Below, in pieces: positions 33,111-45,019 of a stretch of DNA of 64,000 bases. This DNA comes from Chamaecyparis obtusa (Eukaryota > Streptophyta > Pinopsida > Cupressales > Cupressaceae). Below the pieces are notes generated by a model that saw nothing but the letters and a program-made list of their open reading frames with translations, was not told where the DNA came from and did no database searches. The first letter of the stretch is position 1. Each line of letters opens with the position of its first letter. The DNA lies in contig BSBK01002792.1 of assembly GCA_027943335.1 (NCBI GenBank), forward strand, positions 684,501-748,500. The letters are read 5' to 3'. Position numbers and translations under genes: made by a program.

Positions 33111-35176
33111 AAATTTTTGAAACCCTCAGGAAATGCTCATTGTTTGCCTTTTTTTTATTCTAGGTGTCACTTGCCTGCATGTAGGTGTGACTTTAAGCTT
33201 AGTATGCGGTAACTGGAATTCTCTTAAGTGACACTCTGCAAGAAAGCAGGCGGCTCTTCCCTATTGATAGGCATAATTTAAATTTTTCCAGACGTCACTT
33301 AAAATTTTACAGGCGTGACTTTATTATTTATAGGCATCATTTTACAAATCACGGGCATGACTTCACTGTGCACATGCGGTTTTTCTCTGTTTGTAGGCGG
33401 CACTTTACAGACCAAGTTGTAAATTTTAGATTTTAAAAATTGTAAGATCAGGTCTGCGGAATTTTCTTTCTTGAAAATAAAGTACAAATGCAACACACAC
33501 ACATAAATTTTGCACCATGTCCCTAAAACCACACTAAAAGTGTATGTTCTCGATCATTTTTCACAAGTATTTGAACAAGAAAGTCTTCCACGCAATCTAA
33601 CTATAGTCAAATTTGGCTCTATAAGGTAGTTGACTACTTATTAGGTTTTAATGAATAATTCCATTCTAAACCATGCCAAGTTCTTTTTCCCACTTGCGGG
33701 CTTCCCACACACACAAAAGCACGATTTGGCGCAATCCAAAAGGACCACTAGAGGAAGTGAAGAAACTTGCACACAATCTAGCCACTTCCCTTTTAAGGAA
33801 AAAGTGTATTTATTTTAGAGTGGGTTGGATAGTACCACGGCTAAGGCGATTGTCTCCCACTTGGGTCGTTCACTCTCACCGTCCTCGTAAGGAAAATCTT
33901 AGGAGGCAGGCCCTCTATTTTTATATTTTAACTAGCATGTATAAAAAACAAGAAAATTGAACTTAGTCCAACAAGTTTGGGAATTTGGTTCACTTAAAAA
34001 GTGAAGAGTATATCCCTATTGTCTTTCTTCATTCCAAACACTCAAGCAACAATTGTTCTTTTTCAATCTCTTAACAACGAGATTCTTATAATTGAGATGT
34101 TTGGTCGATTCCTTATTTTAATCAAGCTAGATTCAATGAATGCCACAATTTAAGCAAATGCAAGCTTGATTTGAAAAATACCTTTTCTTTGTAGCTAGCA
34201 AAAGGCTAGGTGCTTTTATGAGGTTTTTGAATGCTTGTTTTTTCTTTCACTCACCTAGTGGTGATCGTTCCTGCTCCCTCCTCCAATAAGTTAGTCAAAA
34301 AAGCCATACAAAATGAGGGAAACCATGAAGGAACAAAATTTGAAGTACAATTAAGTGTTTCCACAAGATTGTTCAATGAAAACTTCAACAACTTATTGTA
34401 ACAAATTTTAATTTAGTGTAGGGAATTTAAGCTTGTAAGCCTCTAACACTTTGATGTAATGAGCATACAATTTCTCTTCTAAGCCTAAACTCTCTAAAAT
34501 TAAAGCACTATGCAATTCCTTTTCACGTTTAGCTTGTATTCTTACCTCTTTGCTTGGTTGTGTGACTCTGCTCTCTGGCTTTTTAACTTTTTTGTGTTTG
34601 CTCATCAGCAAGAAAAACACAGACAGAGAGTAAGATAATAGAATCTATGGATTTGACAGAAAATTAAAGCAAAAAGTAGTAGGCATCATTAGTCAGCTAA
34701 TACACATGATTAAAATGCTAGCAAGCGTGACTATAAAAATAGCCAGCGTCACTTTCCAGTGACTTAGGCAACATTTAAAATTTACCAGGCGTAACACTTT
34801 AATTACTAGACGTGAAAAGTAATGAAAATCACGTAAGATAAGCTATTTAAAGCGGCAATTAACAAATACTATGTGTCAGTTAAGATATACTAGGTGTGAT
34901 AGTTTGCAGTAAATTACATCATAAAGTTTATCACAGGCGGTAAAAGACAGCAAATACGCGACACTTCTCAAGTCACGGGCATTGCTTTACACTCCTGAGC
35001 ATGACACTTTATCTCCCAGGTGTCAATTAACTATTGGTAAGCATCAGAATAGTGATCACAGGAATCATTTAATCCTTCATACGTGTCATTTCTCCTATTT
35101 TCTGCAAAAAAATTCATGTAAAAGTGAAGACACAAACACACAAAATATGATGAAAATGTTAGAAATGAGGCTCACA
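33111..35176. repeat. 5' non-coding region of the Tat element with recurring AGGCGTGACTTTA-like motifs
   Basis: No gene. More than fifteen related words of about 13 bases occur in two clusters. 33150-33420: TAGGTGTGACTTTA, AGGCGTGACTTTA at 33311, GGGCATGACTTCA at 33353, AGGCGGCACTTTAC at 33395. 34680-35100: AAGCGTGACTATA, CAGCGTCACTTTCC, AGGCGTAACACTTTAA, GAGCATGACACTTTAT. They are spaced roughly 20-40 bases apart. The middle (33500-34650) has no motif and no recognised protein. Confidence 0.65.
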
Positions 35177-35194
35177 GCCCCACGGTGGGTGCCA
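35177..35194 (-). other. Primer-binding site of the 16.5-kb Tat element
   Basis: Minus strand just after the 5' LTR reads AA then TGGCACCCACCGTGGGGC. This is one base from TGGCGCCCACCGTGGGGC, the site common in plant Tat-type elements. I am not certain which tRNA it matches. Confidence 0.75.
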
Positions 35195-35196
35195 TT

Positions 35197-36113
35197 TGTG
35201 TGTGTATGTTTAACAACTTCATGAAATTAGGATCATTAACTAACAATCTTAGCAAATACAATGCAAATTTAACTAATAATTGAAACTAAAATCCATAACA
35301 TCTCATGGTTCTCTAATTAGATGTGGTAAGTAGAGCTCTCCGCTTAATCTCCACTAGTGACACTTCTAAAATTAAAAATCTATGATGCTACAATGCTTAA
35401 TCTAGCTCACAATTCTCCATTATGCTATGATAAATTGAAATGCTAATGATAAATGCTCTCAATTGCTCTTAATTTCTCTAAAATGCCTATAATAACAATG
35501 CTTTTTGCTCTGCAATTCTATTGCTCTCAAAATGACTCTTATTTATAGTAAATTCCCAAGGGTAGGGGGTAGAGTGAAGTAATCATGATTTACCTTTGGT
35601 TGAGTCAAAAAATTTGCAATGTTTTTAACTGGGGGTACAATTTAAATGTTTGTCTCAAAGCTTTGGACAAAAAGACAAAATTGAGTGGTTGAGATTCAAA
35701 GCTTAGGATGTGTGATTGAGATTTAATTCTTTTGAGTGATCCATGTGCTTTTGTTCCTCAATTTTCATTGGTTGCTCAAATTGTTGTTGAAAGATATTAG
35801 GAATAATTAAATTCCATTAATTAATTAAATTAGCCATGTAAGGGAATAGGTTCAATTTGATTTTTTATTTAACAACTATACAATTAATTGATTAAAATCA
35901 ATTATATAGTGTTTTTCACCCCTTTAAGCTTTTATTTAATTATTTAACATCATTATTTGATTTTTCCTTTGATTTGATTGATTTTGTCCAATTTGATTTA
36001 GTAAATGTCCATTTTAATTTGATTTGATCCTTTTTTATGAGAATTAGTGCATTTGGTTTAAGATTTTGCAATTTTGTGATTTTAAAGCACTTGCCCATTT
36101 TTTAGTGTCTACA
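35197..36113 (-). repeat. 5' LTR of the 16.5-kb Tat element
   Basis: 917 bp partner of 19566-20492. The TSD copy GTTGA follows at 36114-36118. Confidence 0.93.
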
Positions 36114-36118
36114 GTTGA

Positions 36119-37443
36119 TAACAAAAATAGGCCACATCAAGTAAACAGATCTCATCTCTCCAAATGGATTGACATCATCTATTGCCAGAGAAAGCCTGAG
36201 ATTTTGAGGTTCTTCTTTAAAGTGTGGCCACTTTTCCTCTATGTCCATAAATGATGAATCATCTGTGAGCATTCGAATAATGTTATCTTGACTCTTGTTT
36301 CATGCATGGTAATCCATAAATTGTGCCAAGCTACTACACCTGAATAATTGTTTCAGACATGGAATAATGGGGATGTAACGAAGAACCTTTTGATGAACCA
36401 TTTTTATCATTTGATCATCTCGATATCTGCTCGTATGGAATTCAGGGCATCGTGTTGCATATTTGTGTTCTTTATGATAAATAACATGATCTTCAGGACA
36501 AGCATATATTGCTTGATACTCCATTCCAATATGTTTCATAGTGGCACATAATTCTTGATACAAGTGAGGGAGAACATTTGATGGTGGTAACAGAAAGTCA
36601 CCTATCAATCTACAGGAAAAAATATAAGTCATTACTATAAACAATCTTAATGGTACATGTTTCACCTTTTATAGACTATAATGACATATATGACAAACCT
36701 TAGCATACATGACATTTCTATGTTGGCTAAACCATTCATAACCTTCAAATTAACCAACAACAATGCAAAAAAGAGAAGAGTAGATTGTGAGCCTTTGTAA
36801 AGGGTCGTGTTCACCTTCTCAAGTAGAGGTATACCATGGACAACGTCAATGTCATCCTCATCATAATCATCATCATCAGTAGTAGCAGCATTACCAATAC
36901 CAAATGTGTCAAGGATCAATGCATTCATATCATCATCTTCAAATGTGTTTTCTGGCACATGATCATCATCTTCCATGGGATCATGATCTTCAGCTTCAAT
37001 ACTCACACCTCCATGTTCCTCTATATTTACACCTACATGTTTCTCTGAGATGTGGTGGTCCATATCACCTACTACATTGGGGAGATCAACCTATATGAAA
37101 ATGATGGTAATCAAATCTCCCTTCAATGTGATAATCAAACCTCCTTCCATGGTTCATGTGTATATTAATTGTGAAAACAATATAAAAAACAACTTACCGA
37201 TGGATGATAATCAAACCCCTATTCAATGTGACCATTCTCCCTACAATGTCTCTTTGTTGTTTTGATATTGATTCTTCTTGTCTTTAAGTTGTTACAACTC
37301 TTGCATGGACAATAACATTTGTCATCACCTTCTCTTTGAAAGTTAGACAACAATCTAGTGATTGTCTCTCTATTTTGATTGAATTCCCTTGTATTATCTG
37401 ACATGATCCTTAATGTGTATATCTGTAAAAAAAAATTGGACAT
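36119..37443 (-). pseudogene. CACTA TNP2-type transposase, N-terminal part
   Basis: 37443-37219 holds CYCPCKSCNNLKTRR, the cysteine signature of the transposase-associated domain. An acidic stretch (EDDDMNALILDTFG) follows, then PLLEKVNTTLYKGSQSTLL (about 36830-36770). A probable intron with acceptor TTTTCCTGTAG ends near 36612. Then come DFLLPPSNVLPHLYQELC, KVLRYIPIIPCLKQLFR, MDYHA, TGA, and KWPHFKEEPQNLRLSLAIDD to WPIFVIN at the Tat insertion. The reading frame resumes without change at 19560. TNP2 cuts and joins the element ends. The TGA after MDYHA stands where CGA would be expected. Confidence 0.85.
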
Positions 37444-37560
37444 GTTTTACTTAATGTTTATATCTACACATAAGGTTTTGATAGAAAATTGTCACTTTAT
37501 TTGCTCGTGGTGAGAACTCTTTAGTTGTGACAAAAAAATGTCAAACAAAAAATGACATGT

Positions 37561-38127
37561 TACAGTAGGTTTTATAAATGATAGGTTACGTTGTAAATTT
37601 AACTTGACCAAACTTCTTGTCATACATGACCTTCTTACTATAAAACCCCAAATTTGATGGGATACTTTTTGTGGATTATGGCTTAGAAACTGAGGAACCC
37701 CAACCTGCTAAAATTAAGACCCTTGAGGGGGAATGCGCTCAAAAGAGAATCTTGAAAACTAGCCATGCTAGTAAAACTCCCAAGACACTAAAAAGAGTCA
37801 TATTACTTCTCCCAGTGTGAAAAATAAACTAAATAAATCCTCTATTTGTTGAAACCCTAAATGGTCATCTAGTCATCTGGATAACCTTTCTTATGTTGCC
37901 CATGCTACTAAAAAAGAGGAAGTGGAGGTGTTAGCTAACATCTCCTATAAGAAATGAAAAGAGAAGATGGATAGGGAACTCTGAAGCCAAAATATAAATA
38001 AAAAGAAGAAATGAAATTTGTAGCATGTTGTAGAAGATACTGAAAACCCTCAATAAGATATTGATTGTTAGTGTGTAGGTGAAGATTTGTATAGGTATGG
38101 TGGTGACTTCTATATAACACAAGTCAA
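37561..38127. other. Unassigned stretch right of the CACTA gene
   Basis: No recognised gene or repeat partner in the window. It should hold the 5' end of the CACTA element, but no TAGTG end matching 8317 was found. Confidence 0.4.
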
Positions 38128-38704
38128 CATACATGAGTAAATGAGCATAAACACTAGGGTACCAAATGTTTCCTAAAGAGATGATGGACGGATGACCAGG
38201 GTGTGAATCCAGTGTGCTCCTACTTGATCTAGAACCTGCAAGAAGGAAAGAATTGGGGTTAAATCCAAGGGATCTAAGAAATGCATGATATCCTATTACA
38301 TATCCTCATTTATAGTCATGCATGTTCATAATCAAGCCATACATTTCTAGAAGGGAACCATGCTACAAGACATGTGCACTAAGAAAGATGCTATAGGAGG
38401 AAGAATATACCATCATGGAAAACATCAAGTGCACATACATAAGTCATAGTAGTGCAAGAGCATGGTCACTACTGTGGATGCATCATCCAAACAATGCAAC
38501 AGCAACATCAAATGTTTTTGTTTCATTTCATGTTGTTATGGCATCATTTCCAAATGAGGCATCCACAACAATAACTCAGAACATGTCATAAGGGCATGGT
38601 GTTTCAATACAAGGTGATGCAGTCATAATCAAACATGCATTTTTATTATCTACTTTTTGTGATGACCTAGGGCATCAATTATTAACTATTACTTGTTTTC
38701 AATT
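38128..38704. repeat. Module M1, copy a
   Basis: Direct repeat of 49371-49925 (shares TGAGTAAATGAGCATAAACA, GACTAGGGTGTGAATCCA-type text, GTCATAAGGTCATGGTGTT-type text). Shorter parts recur at 53305-53525 and 53709-53927. Non-coding. Its right end is a partial inverted 301-bp unit (about 38655-38704). Confidence 0.8.
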
Positions 38705-38849
38705 CATCACATGTTCAAAAAATCAATCCCCAACTTAATTTTTCCATTCCCTTTATCTTAGGTTAATCCCATGGAGGCAAGACGAATCTTGTTCCCAAGG
38801 ACTTAACTCCCAAATATTCAAAAGTTCAATTTCAAAATTTGTTGACTCC

Positions 38850-39269
38850 TTTATTTACAGCACTGACCATCAAGAGACATCATGAAAATGATCATAAAAA
38901 AGCATCATCACATATGTCCAAATTAAGAAATACCAACAGTGACAGTGATCCAAGAAGGAATATTCAAACAGTGAGCATGCCATCAAATAGTCATGAAATT
39001 AGTAAATCCATAATTCCCTAGCTTCATGAGATCCAATAGTAAATAAAAATGCAAGGATCCAACAATAATGTCCCAGTGTTAAACACGGGTCCTCAAATAT
39101 CCAAAGAAGTAAAATACAACAATGAGCATTATAATGTTGTGTCAATAACCAAATCAAATCAAGCAATGATATATACAGAAGGAAGAAATAGTCACAGGAC
39201 CGCGGCCTTGAGAAATCAAGTACAGTAAATAATCATCAATGGAAGCAAATAATGATGCCCTAGCCCAAT
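38850..39269. repeat. Inverted copy of 49930-50370, ending in a partial 301-bp unit
   Basis: 38850-39030 (CATCAAGAGACATCATGAAAA ... TAGCTTCATGAGATCCAATAG) is the inverse of about 50180-50370. 39030-39269 is a plus-oriented part of the 301-bp unit. The solo LTR interrupts the unit at 39270. Confidence 0.8.
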
Positions 39270-41255
39270 TGGTGCAGGAGCACCAATGTCAACTCCAGAG
39301 CAAGGGAAGTACACCAGGGTCATTGTGGATCCTTGGGTGATAGGAAAAGACCATTTAAGGTCATTTGGAATTGTAATAGACTATGGACGGTCATTTCATA
39401 TTTTTTTCATCATGTTTGTAATGATTTTGGATCATTTGATAATATGATCAACAAATGATGTTACGTAAGCCATTGAATGGCATGGGGATAGTAATGTAAC
39501 CTTGGGGTCACTTGGTTGATCCAAGGATAAATATAAGGGGTAAGGACCTATATGGTCATCTAGGTTTATAATATGGCCATTAATGCCATTAACAACATAT
39601 AAATGCAATCAAAAGTGCAAAGATGTCAAAAAGATGTAAAATTATATTTTAATGCAATTATAGCCTATAAGGCTCATGTGGGGGGTTAGTGTGGATTGAA
39701 AAGGTTCTATTTAAACCTTTTAAAATTAATTATAAGGGGAATTATACTCATGTTGTCAATTTGACAACATTAGTTGTCAACTTGACAACACTATTTAGTG
39801 ATATTTTGTTATGACAGTCGGTTAGAGACTATTATGGAATAGTTTAGATTGTTGGTTATGGGTACAGTCAGCTTTTATGATTTTTAGAAGTCTATTTCAA
39901 GTTTGATCCATGTGAGTGGAGGGGGAATAGAGATTTTGGTGTGTAAATATTGAATGAAATAAGTTTCAATCAATAAAAGAACAAACATTTTCCTTGCAAC
40001 AGTGACTCTACCCATCGAGTACAATTAGAATAACATCAAATTCAAATGTTTGAATAAAATGTGATTTGGCTTGGATGGAGATTTAAAAACATTTTTTGGT
40101 ATCTTTTTTACATATTCATATCTTCATTTCATTGTTTTGGATTGTTACTAAACCCAATTAATTGGCTGTCATTTGACTGTTCCTGGGTATTGAGGTCATA
40201 GTCAGTGTTTTGGGTTTGAAACCTTTACAATGAAGTGACTCTCCCACCCCTGTGGCTACTATGATTGGTGGGAGTTATAAATGTTTTATAATATCCTTTT
40301 AATATAGTGTTTTTTGCAGGGATATGTGAAGATGAAGTGTTTGGGAAGCCATAGAATGGTGGTAGATTGTTGATTGATAGATGTCATGTCTTGCACCAGT
40401 CACATGGAAGAAGAATACCCTTAAGAATGGAGGTATTTGGTGATGGATCATTTTTTTGGGGATCCATATTGATGTGTTGGATCAATTGGATTACTTTGGA
40501 GGAGGTTGCAAGGGTTCTTTTGTGTAGACCCTAGGTAAATGACCCTAGAAGCAAGTGTTTGGTGGCTAGTGAATTTGGTATGTGGTGAGACCTTAAAATT
40601 TTGAAAATATTTTGTTTTTAGACCTTACTCAATACTTTTTCTTGGTTGGGAGTCAAGGGTATGACTACATTTATAAGATGCTTCATAAATGGGGTTCAAT
40701 TAGGCCTATTTGGTGACTACTAGATTGTTGGATCTACTAGATGGTCCAAAGGAGTCTACCTTCAGATTTGGGTAGGATTTAGAGAATCCAAAAGGGTATC
40801 TAAATTAGTGAATAGATTTTTTAGTTGTTTGGGAAGATTTGGAGTAAAGGGACGATGTGTGACTGATGAGGAATACAAGCGTAGAAGGGCTATTGGAGTG
40901 GTTTGTGTGGAAGATAACTTAACCAGACTTGGAGGGCTGGTGTAACATGGTATGTTGGCCATGATTAGGTGTTCTAAGGTGTTGGAAATAGGGTGGAATA
41001 ATTTTTGGAAGATTTGACATGTTGGAGGCTCTAGGTGCATTGGGAGAATCCTAGATTGGGATCCTTGATTGGATGTTTGATGTCAAGAGAAGTTGGCATA
41101 AGATATTAGAGAAAGTGAGTTTTTTCAAAATGTCTAAGGTGTTCTTTTTCTAAAGTCAGAGCACTCTATTTGATCCTTGAGTGAGTTCCAAGACACTTGT
41201 ATAATCCTTAAGTTGAGTTGGGTTCCTTTAGGGGATAGTAGAGGGCTCTGCATCA
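39270..41255 (+). mobile_element. Solo LTR, 1986 bp
   Basis: Starts TGGTGCAGGAGCACC and ends CTCTGCATCA. Flanks are CCAAT (39265-39269) and CCGAT (41256-41260), a 5-bp duplication with one change. The intact repeat unit elsewhere reads AGCCCGATAGTCAATC, exactly the sequence expected before insertion. No internal element sequence or second LTR is present. A diverged truncated copy lies at 50665-52435. The short open frames within it are not genes. Confidence 0.85.
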
Positions 41256-41444
41256 CCGATAGTCAATCATGTGATGAATTGAAAACAAGTAATAGTTAAT
41301 TATTGATGCCCTAGGTCATCACAGCAAGCAGTAAATAAAAATGTAAGGATCCAACAATAATGCCCTAGTGTTAAACGAGGTCCTCAAAGACCCAAACAAG
41401 TAAAATACATCAGTGAGAATTATAATGTTGTGTCAATAACCAAA
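41256..41444. repeat. 301-bp repeat unit fragment between two insertions
   Basis: AGTCAATCATGTGATGAATT to GTGTCAATAACCAAA. It continues the unit broken at 39269 and is itself broken at 41445 by the next element, resuming at 47822. Confidence 0.9.
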
Positions 41445-42297
41445 TGATGGGGAGGCTAGGATAGACAAGCTAGTGTATGCTCTGATCCTTACTCAAGGAC
41501 CCAAGTGTACCACTGACACCTTTGAATGGTCTATAGGATACCTTACTCATCCAAGGACCCCCTGACCTACCTAACCTGACCACCAAGTTTAGCTAATTCT
41601 TCTTGCATCATTCCAAGCTTTAGTTTCTAGCTTCATCCCTTACATATGCTCATAAGGGTCTTATAGGGTTCAGTTCCCTTCCCAAACTCTAATAGAGGTT
41701 TTGATGAGTTACAAGGTGTTTTTGGGTCATTTGAAACATCTTCAATGCATTAGCAAGGTTGGGTCATCACCCAATTGTAGGGTTCCTTTGCAATTTAGGG
41801 CTACAAGGAAGAGGCCTAATTAGCCCTCTTTCCAGTTTTATAGGGCTTTTGCCTCCTTTCCCTCAAAGATTCAAAAATCTTGTTCTAAAGAACATCCATT
41901 GAAAATGACCAACACTCAAGGATTTTTTGGATCTCAAGCCTCCAACAGTCCGTACAACACCTGTGCCAAAATTGAGGGTTTTAGGGCTTTTAAGTCTCTT
42001 CACTGTCACCTAGTGAACTAGCATTCAATAGCACCTTTCCAAGTTTTTTCAGACCCTCTCCTTCATAGCACTAGGCCTTCATGTAGGTTTCTTGCATCCC
42101 TCCAAAGTTCATGCCATGAAACTCATCCCTTTTCTCTCAAGAGCTCCTTGTCTATTGACCGCTCCTAGCCAAGCACTGTCAAGATCGCCTAGGGCTTTCT
42201 CAAACAAATGTTTTCACCTGCATGTTGGGCCCCTGCTTCCATAGTAATACAAGTTAGGGTCTATTCTCTTAGAATCCAAGGTCCCATGGTGTGGCCT
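41445..42297 (-). repeat. 3' LTR (truncated)
   Basis: Matches 46249-47101 along its length with a few percent mismatches; homology stops at CCATGGTGTGGCC. The remaining ~715 bp of LTR (47102-47816) is missing here, and the integrase remnant abuts directly. Confidence 0.9.
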
Positions 42298-43009
42298 GAG
42301 ATATCACAAGATCCCAAGTCTTTCCATACTCCTTTGTCAAACACCTTAGCAAGTTGCCAAGCACTATGTTGATGACCTCAGTTTGACCATCAATTTGAGG
42401 ATGGTATGTTGAATTGAAAGAGAGATTAGTTCCCATCCTTTTCCATAAGGTTTTCCAAAAATGACCCATGAATTTTCTATCTCTATCAGACACAATACTC
42501 AGAGGGAGTCCATGAATCCTAACTATCTCTTTGAAGAAGAGATGTGCTACATAGCTTGCATCATGAGTAGTTTTGCATGGAATGAAATGACTCATTTTAG
42601 AGAACCTGTCTACTACAGCATAGATGCTATCCATACCTGATTTGGTTTTAGGGAGTCCAACCACAAAGTCCATACTTACACACTCCCAAGTCCTATTTGG
42701 AATGGGTAAAGGCTGATAAAGTCCTACATTGCTTGAACCTCCTTTAGCTCTTTGACATACTCCACATTGCTCTACATACCTCCTCACATCCCTTGCTAGC
42801 TTAGGCCAAAAGTAGTATCTCTATACTAACTCCAATGTCATTTTTATGCCAAAATGACCAATAAGACTACCATTATGCTTCTCTTGAATTAGATTTTCCC
42901 TCATGGATCCTCTAGGTACACAAAGTTGATTACCTTTGAACAACAATCCATTTTGAAGGGTGTAATCTACAAACTCACCATGGAAATGGTTCTCAAACTC
43001 TAGGCACAC
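42298..43009 (-). pseudogene. Integrase remnant
   Basis: 43009-42821 reads LQNGLLFKGNQLCVPRGSMR, the region before the zinc-binding part. After a stop, 42787-42298 has VEQCGVCQRAKGGS, then the catalytic Asp in WECVSMDFVVGLPKTKSG, the second Asp in GLPLSIVSDRDRKFMGHFW, and Glu in YHPQIDGQTEVIN. The DDE triad is present, but the frame ends at the deletion that joins the LTR after VISQA, so the C-terminal domain is absent. Confidence 0.88.
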
Positions 43010-43109
43010 CTTTTAGGCTTGTAAGAAGTCTTCATCCTCCTCATATAAGTCTTTAAAACCTACTATTCCAATGCGTTGTAGTTGTACTTCTTGGATAGTC
43101 AAAAGCTTT

Positions 43110-43440
43110 CTACTCAAGGCATCTGCTACCTTGTTGAGCTGTAAAGGATTGGAGATACTTCATCCACTTAAAATTCTTGTTACTAATCTTCTCTTGAGTG
43201 TTTATATAGCTTAAAGCATGATTATCAGTAAATACCACAAATTCTTTTGGCAAAAGGTAATGCCTCCACTTATTGAGAGATTGTACCAATGCATACAACT
43301 CCAAGTCATAAGCTGAATACTTCTTTGCCTCATTGAGTTTTTCACTAAAGAATGCCACAGGCCTTCCTTCTTGACTCAACACACCCCCTACTACTACACC
43401 ACTTGCATCACATTCAATGGTGAACAACTTGTCAAAGTAG
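43110..43440 (-). pseudogene. RNase H domain remnant
   Basis: FTIECDASGVVVGGVLSQEG, VAFFSEKLNEAKKYSAYDLE and FVVFTDNHALSYI carry the D, E and D positions of Ty3/gypsy RNase H. It is split from RT by stops near 43506-43440. The domain degrades the RNA of RNA-DNA hybrids. Confidence 0.87.
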
Positions 43441-43505
43441 GTAAGAGTAAGATAGGTTTGGTAGCTACCTCTTGCTTCAATGTTTGAAATGATTTCTCAG
43501 CTACC

Positions 43506-44660
43506 TCAGTCCATATGAAACTTGGTTTTTAGTCCTCCTTTGATGGTTTCAAGCACTAGTGCACATATCCCACTGAAGTTCCTCACAAACTTTCTATAAA
43601 ATTGTGCCAAGCCATGAAAACTTCTAACTTCAATCCCTATTTTAGGGGTGGGCCAATTCAAGATTGCCTCCACCTTACTTGGGTCCATTTTCAGAGTACC
43701 CTTGGACACCACAAATCCTAAGTAAACTAGATCTTGCTGCATGAACTCACACTTTTCTAGGTTGATGGCTAATTTCTCTTCATGTAGCTTCTTCATAACC
43801 AACCTTAAGTGCTCAAGATGCTCTATTTTTGTCTTGCTATAGATGAGTATATCATCTAGATACACCACCACAAATCTGCCTGTGAAGTCCTTCAAGACCT
43901 CATTCATCAACCTCATGAAGGTGCTTGGGGCATTGGTAAGCCCAAATGGCATCACAAGCCATTCATACAAACCATTGGTGGTTTTAAAAGTGGTCTTCCA
44001 CTCATCACCCTCCTTAATTCTGATTTGGTGATAACCACTCTTTAAATCCAACTTAGTAAAGTACATAGCACCTCCTAAGAAATCCATCAAATCTTCTATT
44101 CTTGGAATTGGGAACCTATATCTGATAGTGATCATGTTGATGGCCCTTGAGTCTATGCAAAGTCTCCATTTTCCTCCTTTCTTGGATGCCAAGACCACTG
44201 GGACTGCACATGGACTAATACTCTTCTTAATCAGCCCTTGATCCAATAGCTCTTGCACTTGTCTTGCCACTTCCTTATTCTGGTCCAGGGTAAGATTGTA
44301 GGCTGATTTGTTAGGCAGAGATGCACCGGGTACAAATTCTATTTGATGACTTATGGCCCTTCTTGGAGGTAAAGTTGTAGGGGTTCCATCACTCACTATA
44401 TCTCTGAATTCTTCTAACATTTGTTGCACTTCCAATGGTGTTTCTACCTGCAACTTCTTGTCATCCTCCTTGGGCTTCACCATGATAGCACATCCTATGG
44501 TCTCCTCATCATGTAGTGCATTTAAGAACTCCTTACCACTACTAAGCAACACACTAGGTGTCTTTGAAGTCCCCTCTTCATTCTCTATTAAGGACTGAAT
44601 CTTAAAAGTCCTCCCATCCTTCTTGAAAGAAATGGAGTTTTCCTCTCCATCATAGATCAC
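43506..44660 (-). pseudogene. Reverse transcriptase
   Basis: 384 open codons. RT motifs in order: FVPGASLPNKSAYNLT; CAVPVVLASKKGGKWRLCID; YFTKLDLKSGYHQIRI; MPFGLTNAPSTFMRLMNEVL; the catalytic VVYLDDILIYS; LGFVVS; and SFHGLAQFYRKFVRNF. The family usually has NxSPFGL..FLG.V.R.G; these blocks are complete, making this the longest uninterrupted RT in the window. It belongs to a Gag-Pol frame broken by stops on both sides. Confidence 0.93.
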
Positions 44661-44675
44661 CTTTCTATCAAATTG

Positions 44676-44950
44676 CTAGGGTCTTCCCAATAGAAGATGG
44701 CATGCATCCATGGGAAAGACATCACAAATAACTTTGTCTTTATAGCCTCCAATTGAAAACTCCACCCATGTCTGCTCATTAACTAGCACACTTTGCTCCT
44801 GGTTCAACCAAGTCACTTTGTATGGATTTACATGGGGAACCTTTGTGAGTTTGAGCTTCTTTGCTGCTTCCTCTACTATGATTTTATTAGTGGACCCTGA
44901 ATCCACAATAAATTTGCAAACTTTGCCCTGTATCTTGCATCTGACTCTAA
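44676..44950 (-). pseudogene. Aspartic protease remnant
   Basis: CKFIVDSGSTNKIIVEEAAKK (DSG active-site loop) and CDVFPMDACHLLLGRP (C-terminal LLGRP block) stand in one frame, which ends at TAG just before the RT frame. Very similar in layout to the protease at 4137-4553. Confidence 0.85.
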
Positions 44951-45019
44951 AAAGAGCCCTCCTCTACTTGGGTTCACCTTGATTAGGCTACCTTATGAGT
45001 ACTCTTCTGAACATTAAGT

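Larger units (their letters stand above)
19566..36113 (-). mobile_element. Tat-type Ty3/gypsy retrotransposon, 16.5 kb, inserted in TNP2
   Basis: LTRs of 927 bp (19566-20492) and 917 bp (35197-36113) start TGTGTGTGTATGTTTAAC and end TTTAGTGTCTACA. The 5-bp TSD GTTGA is perfect (19561-19565, 36114-36118). A polypurine tract and a primer-binding site lie beside the proper LTRs for a minus-strand element. Coding order: gag, protease, G-patch-like segment, RT, RNase H, second (archaeal-type) RNase H, integrase. A 5-kb 3' region holds an antisense PMD pseudogene. Dual RNase H, large size and the extra antisense frame are features of the Tat/Ogre lineage. All genes carry stops. By eye the LTRs differ by about 4% over their first 390 bases. 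Confidence 0.93.
12470..37560 (-). mobile_element. CACTA (En/Spm) transposon with SET-domain frame, split by a Tat element
   Basis: Minus-strand order: Transpos_assoc/TNP2 transposase (37.4-16.6 kb, interrupted by 19566-36113), a SET-domain frame (16333-15584), and a multi-exon Transposase_24-like gene (15419-12660). TNP2-type transposase plus a second DNA-binding-type protein is the known two-gene layout of plant CACTA elements. The termini are not fixed: a candidate CACTA end lies at 8317 but no TAGTG partner was confirmed on the right, so the stated limits are only those of the coding part. Without the nested element the coding part spans about 8.5 kb. Confidence 0.75.

Noticed and set aside
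40762..41040. 92-codon minus-strand frame
   Set aside because: It lies inside the solo LTR and is not kept in the second LTR copy.
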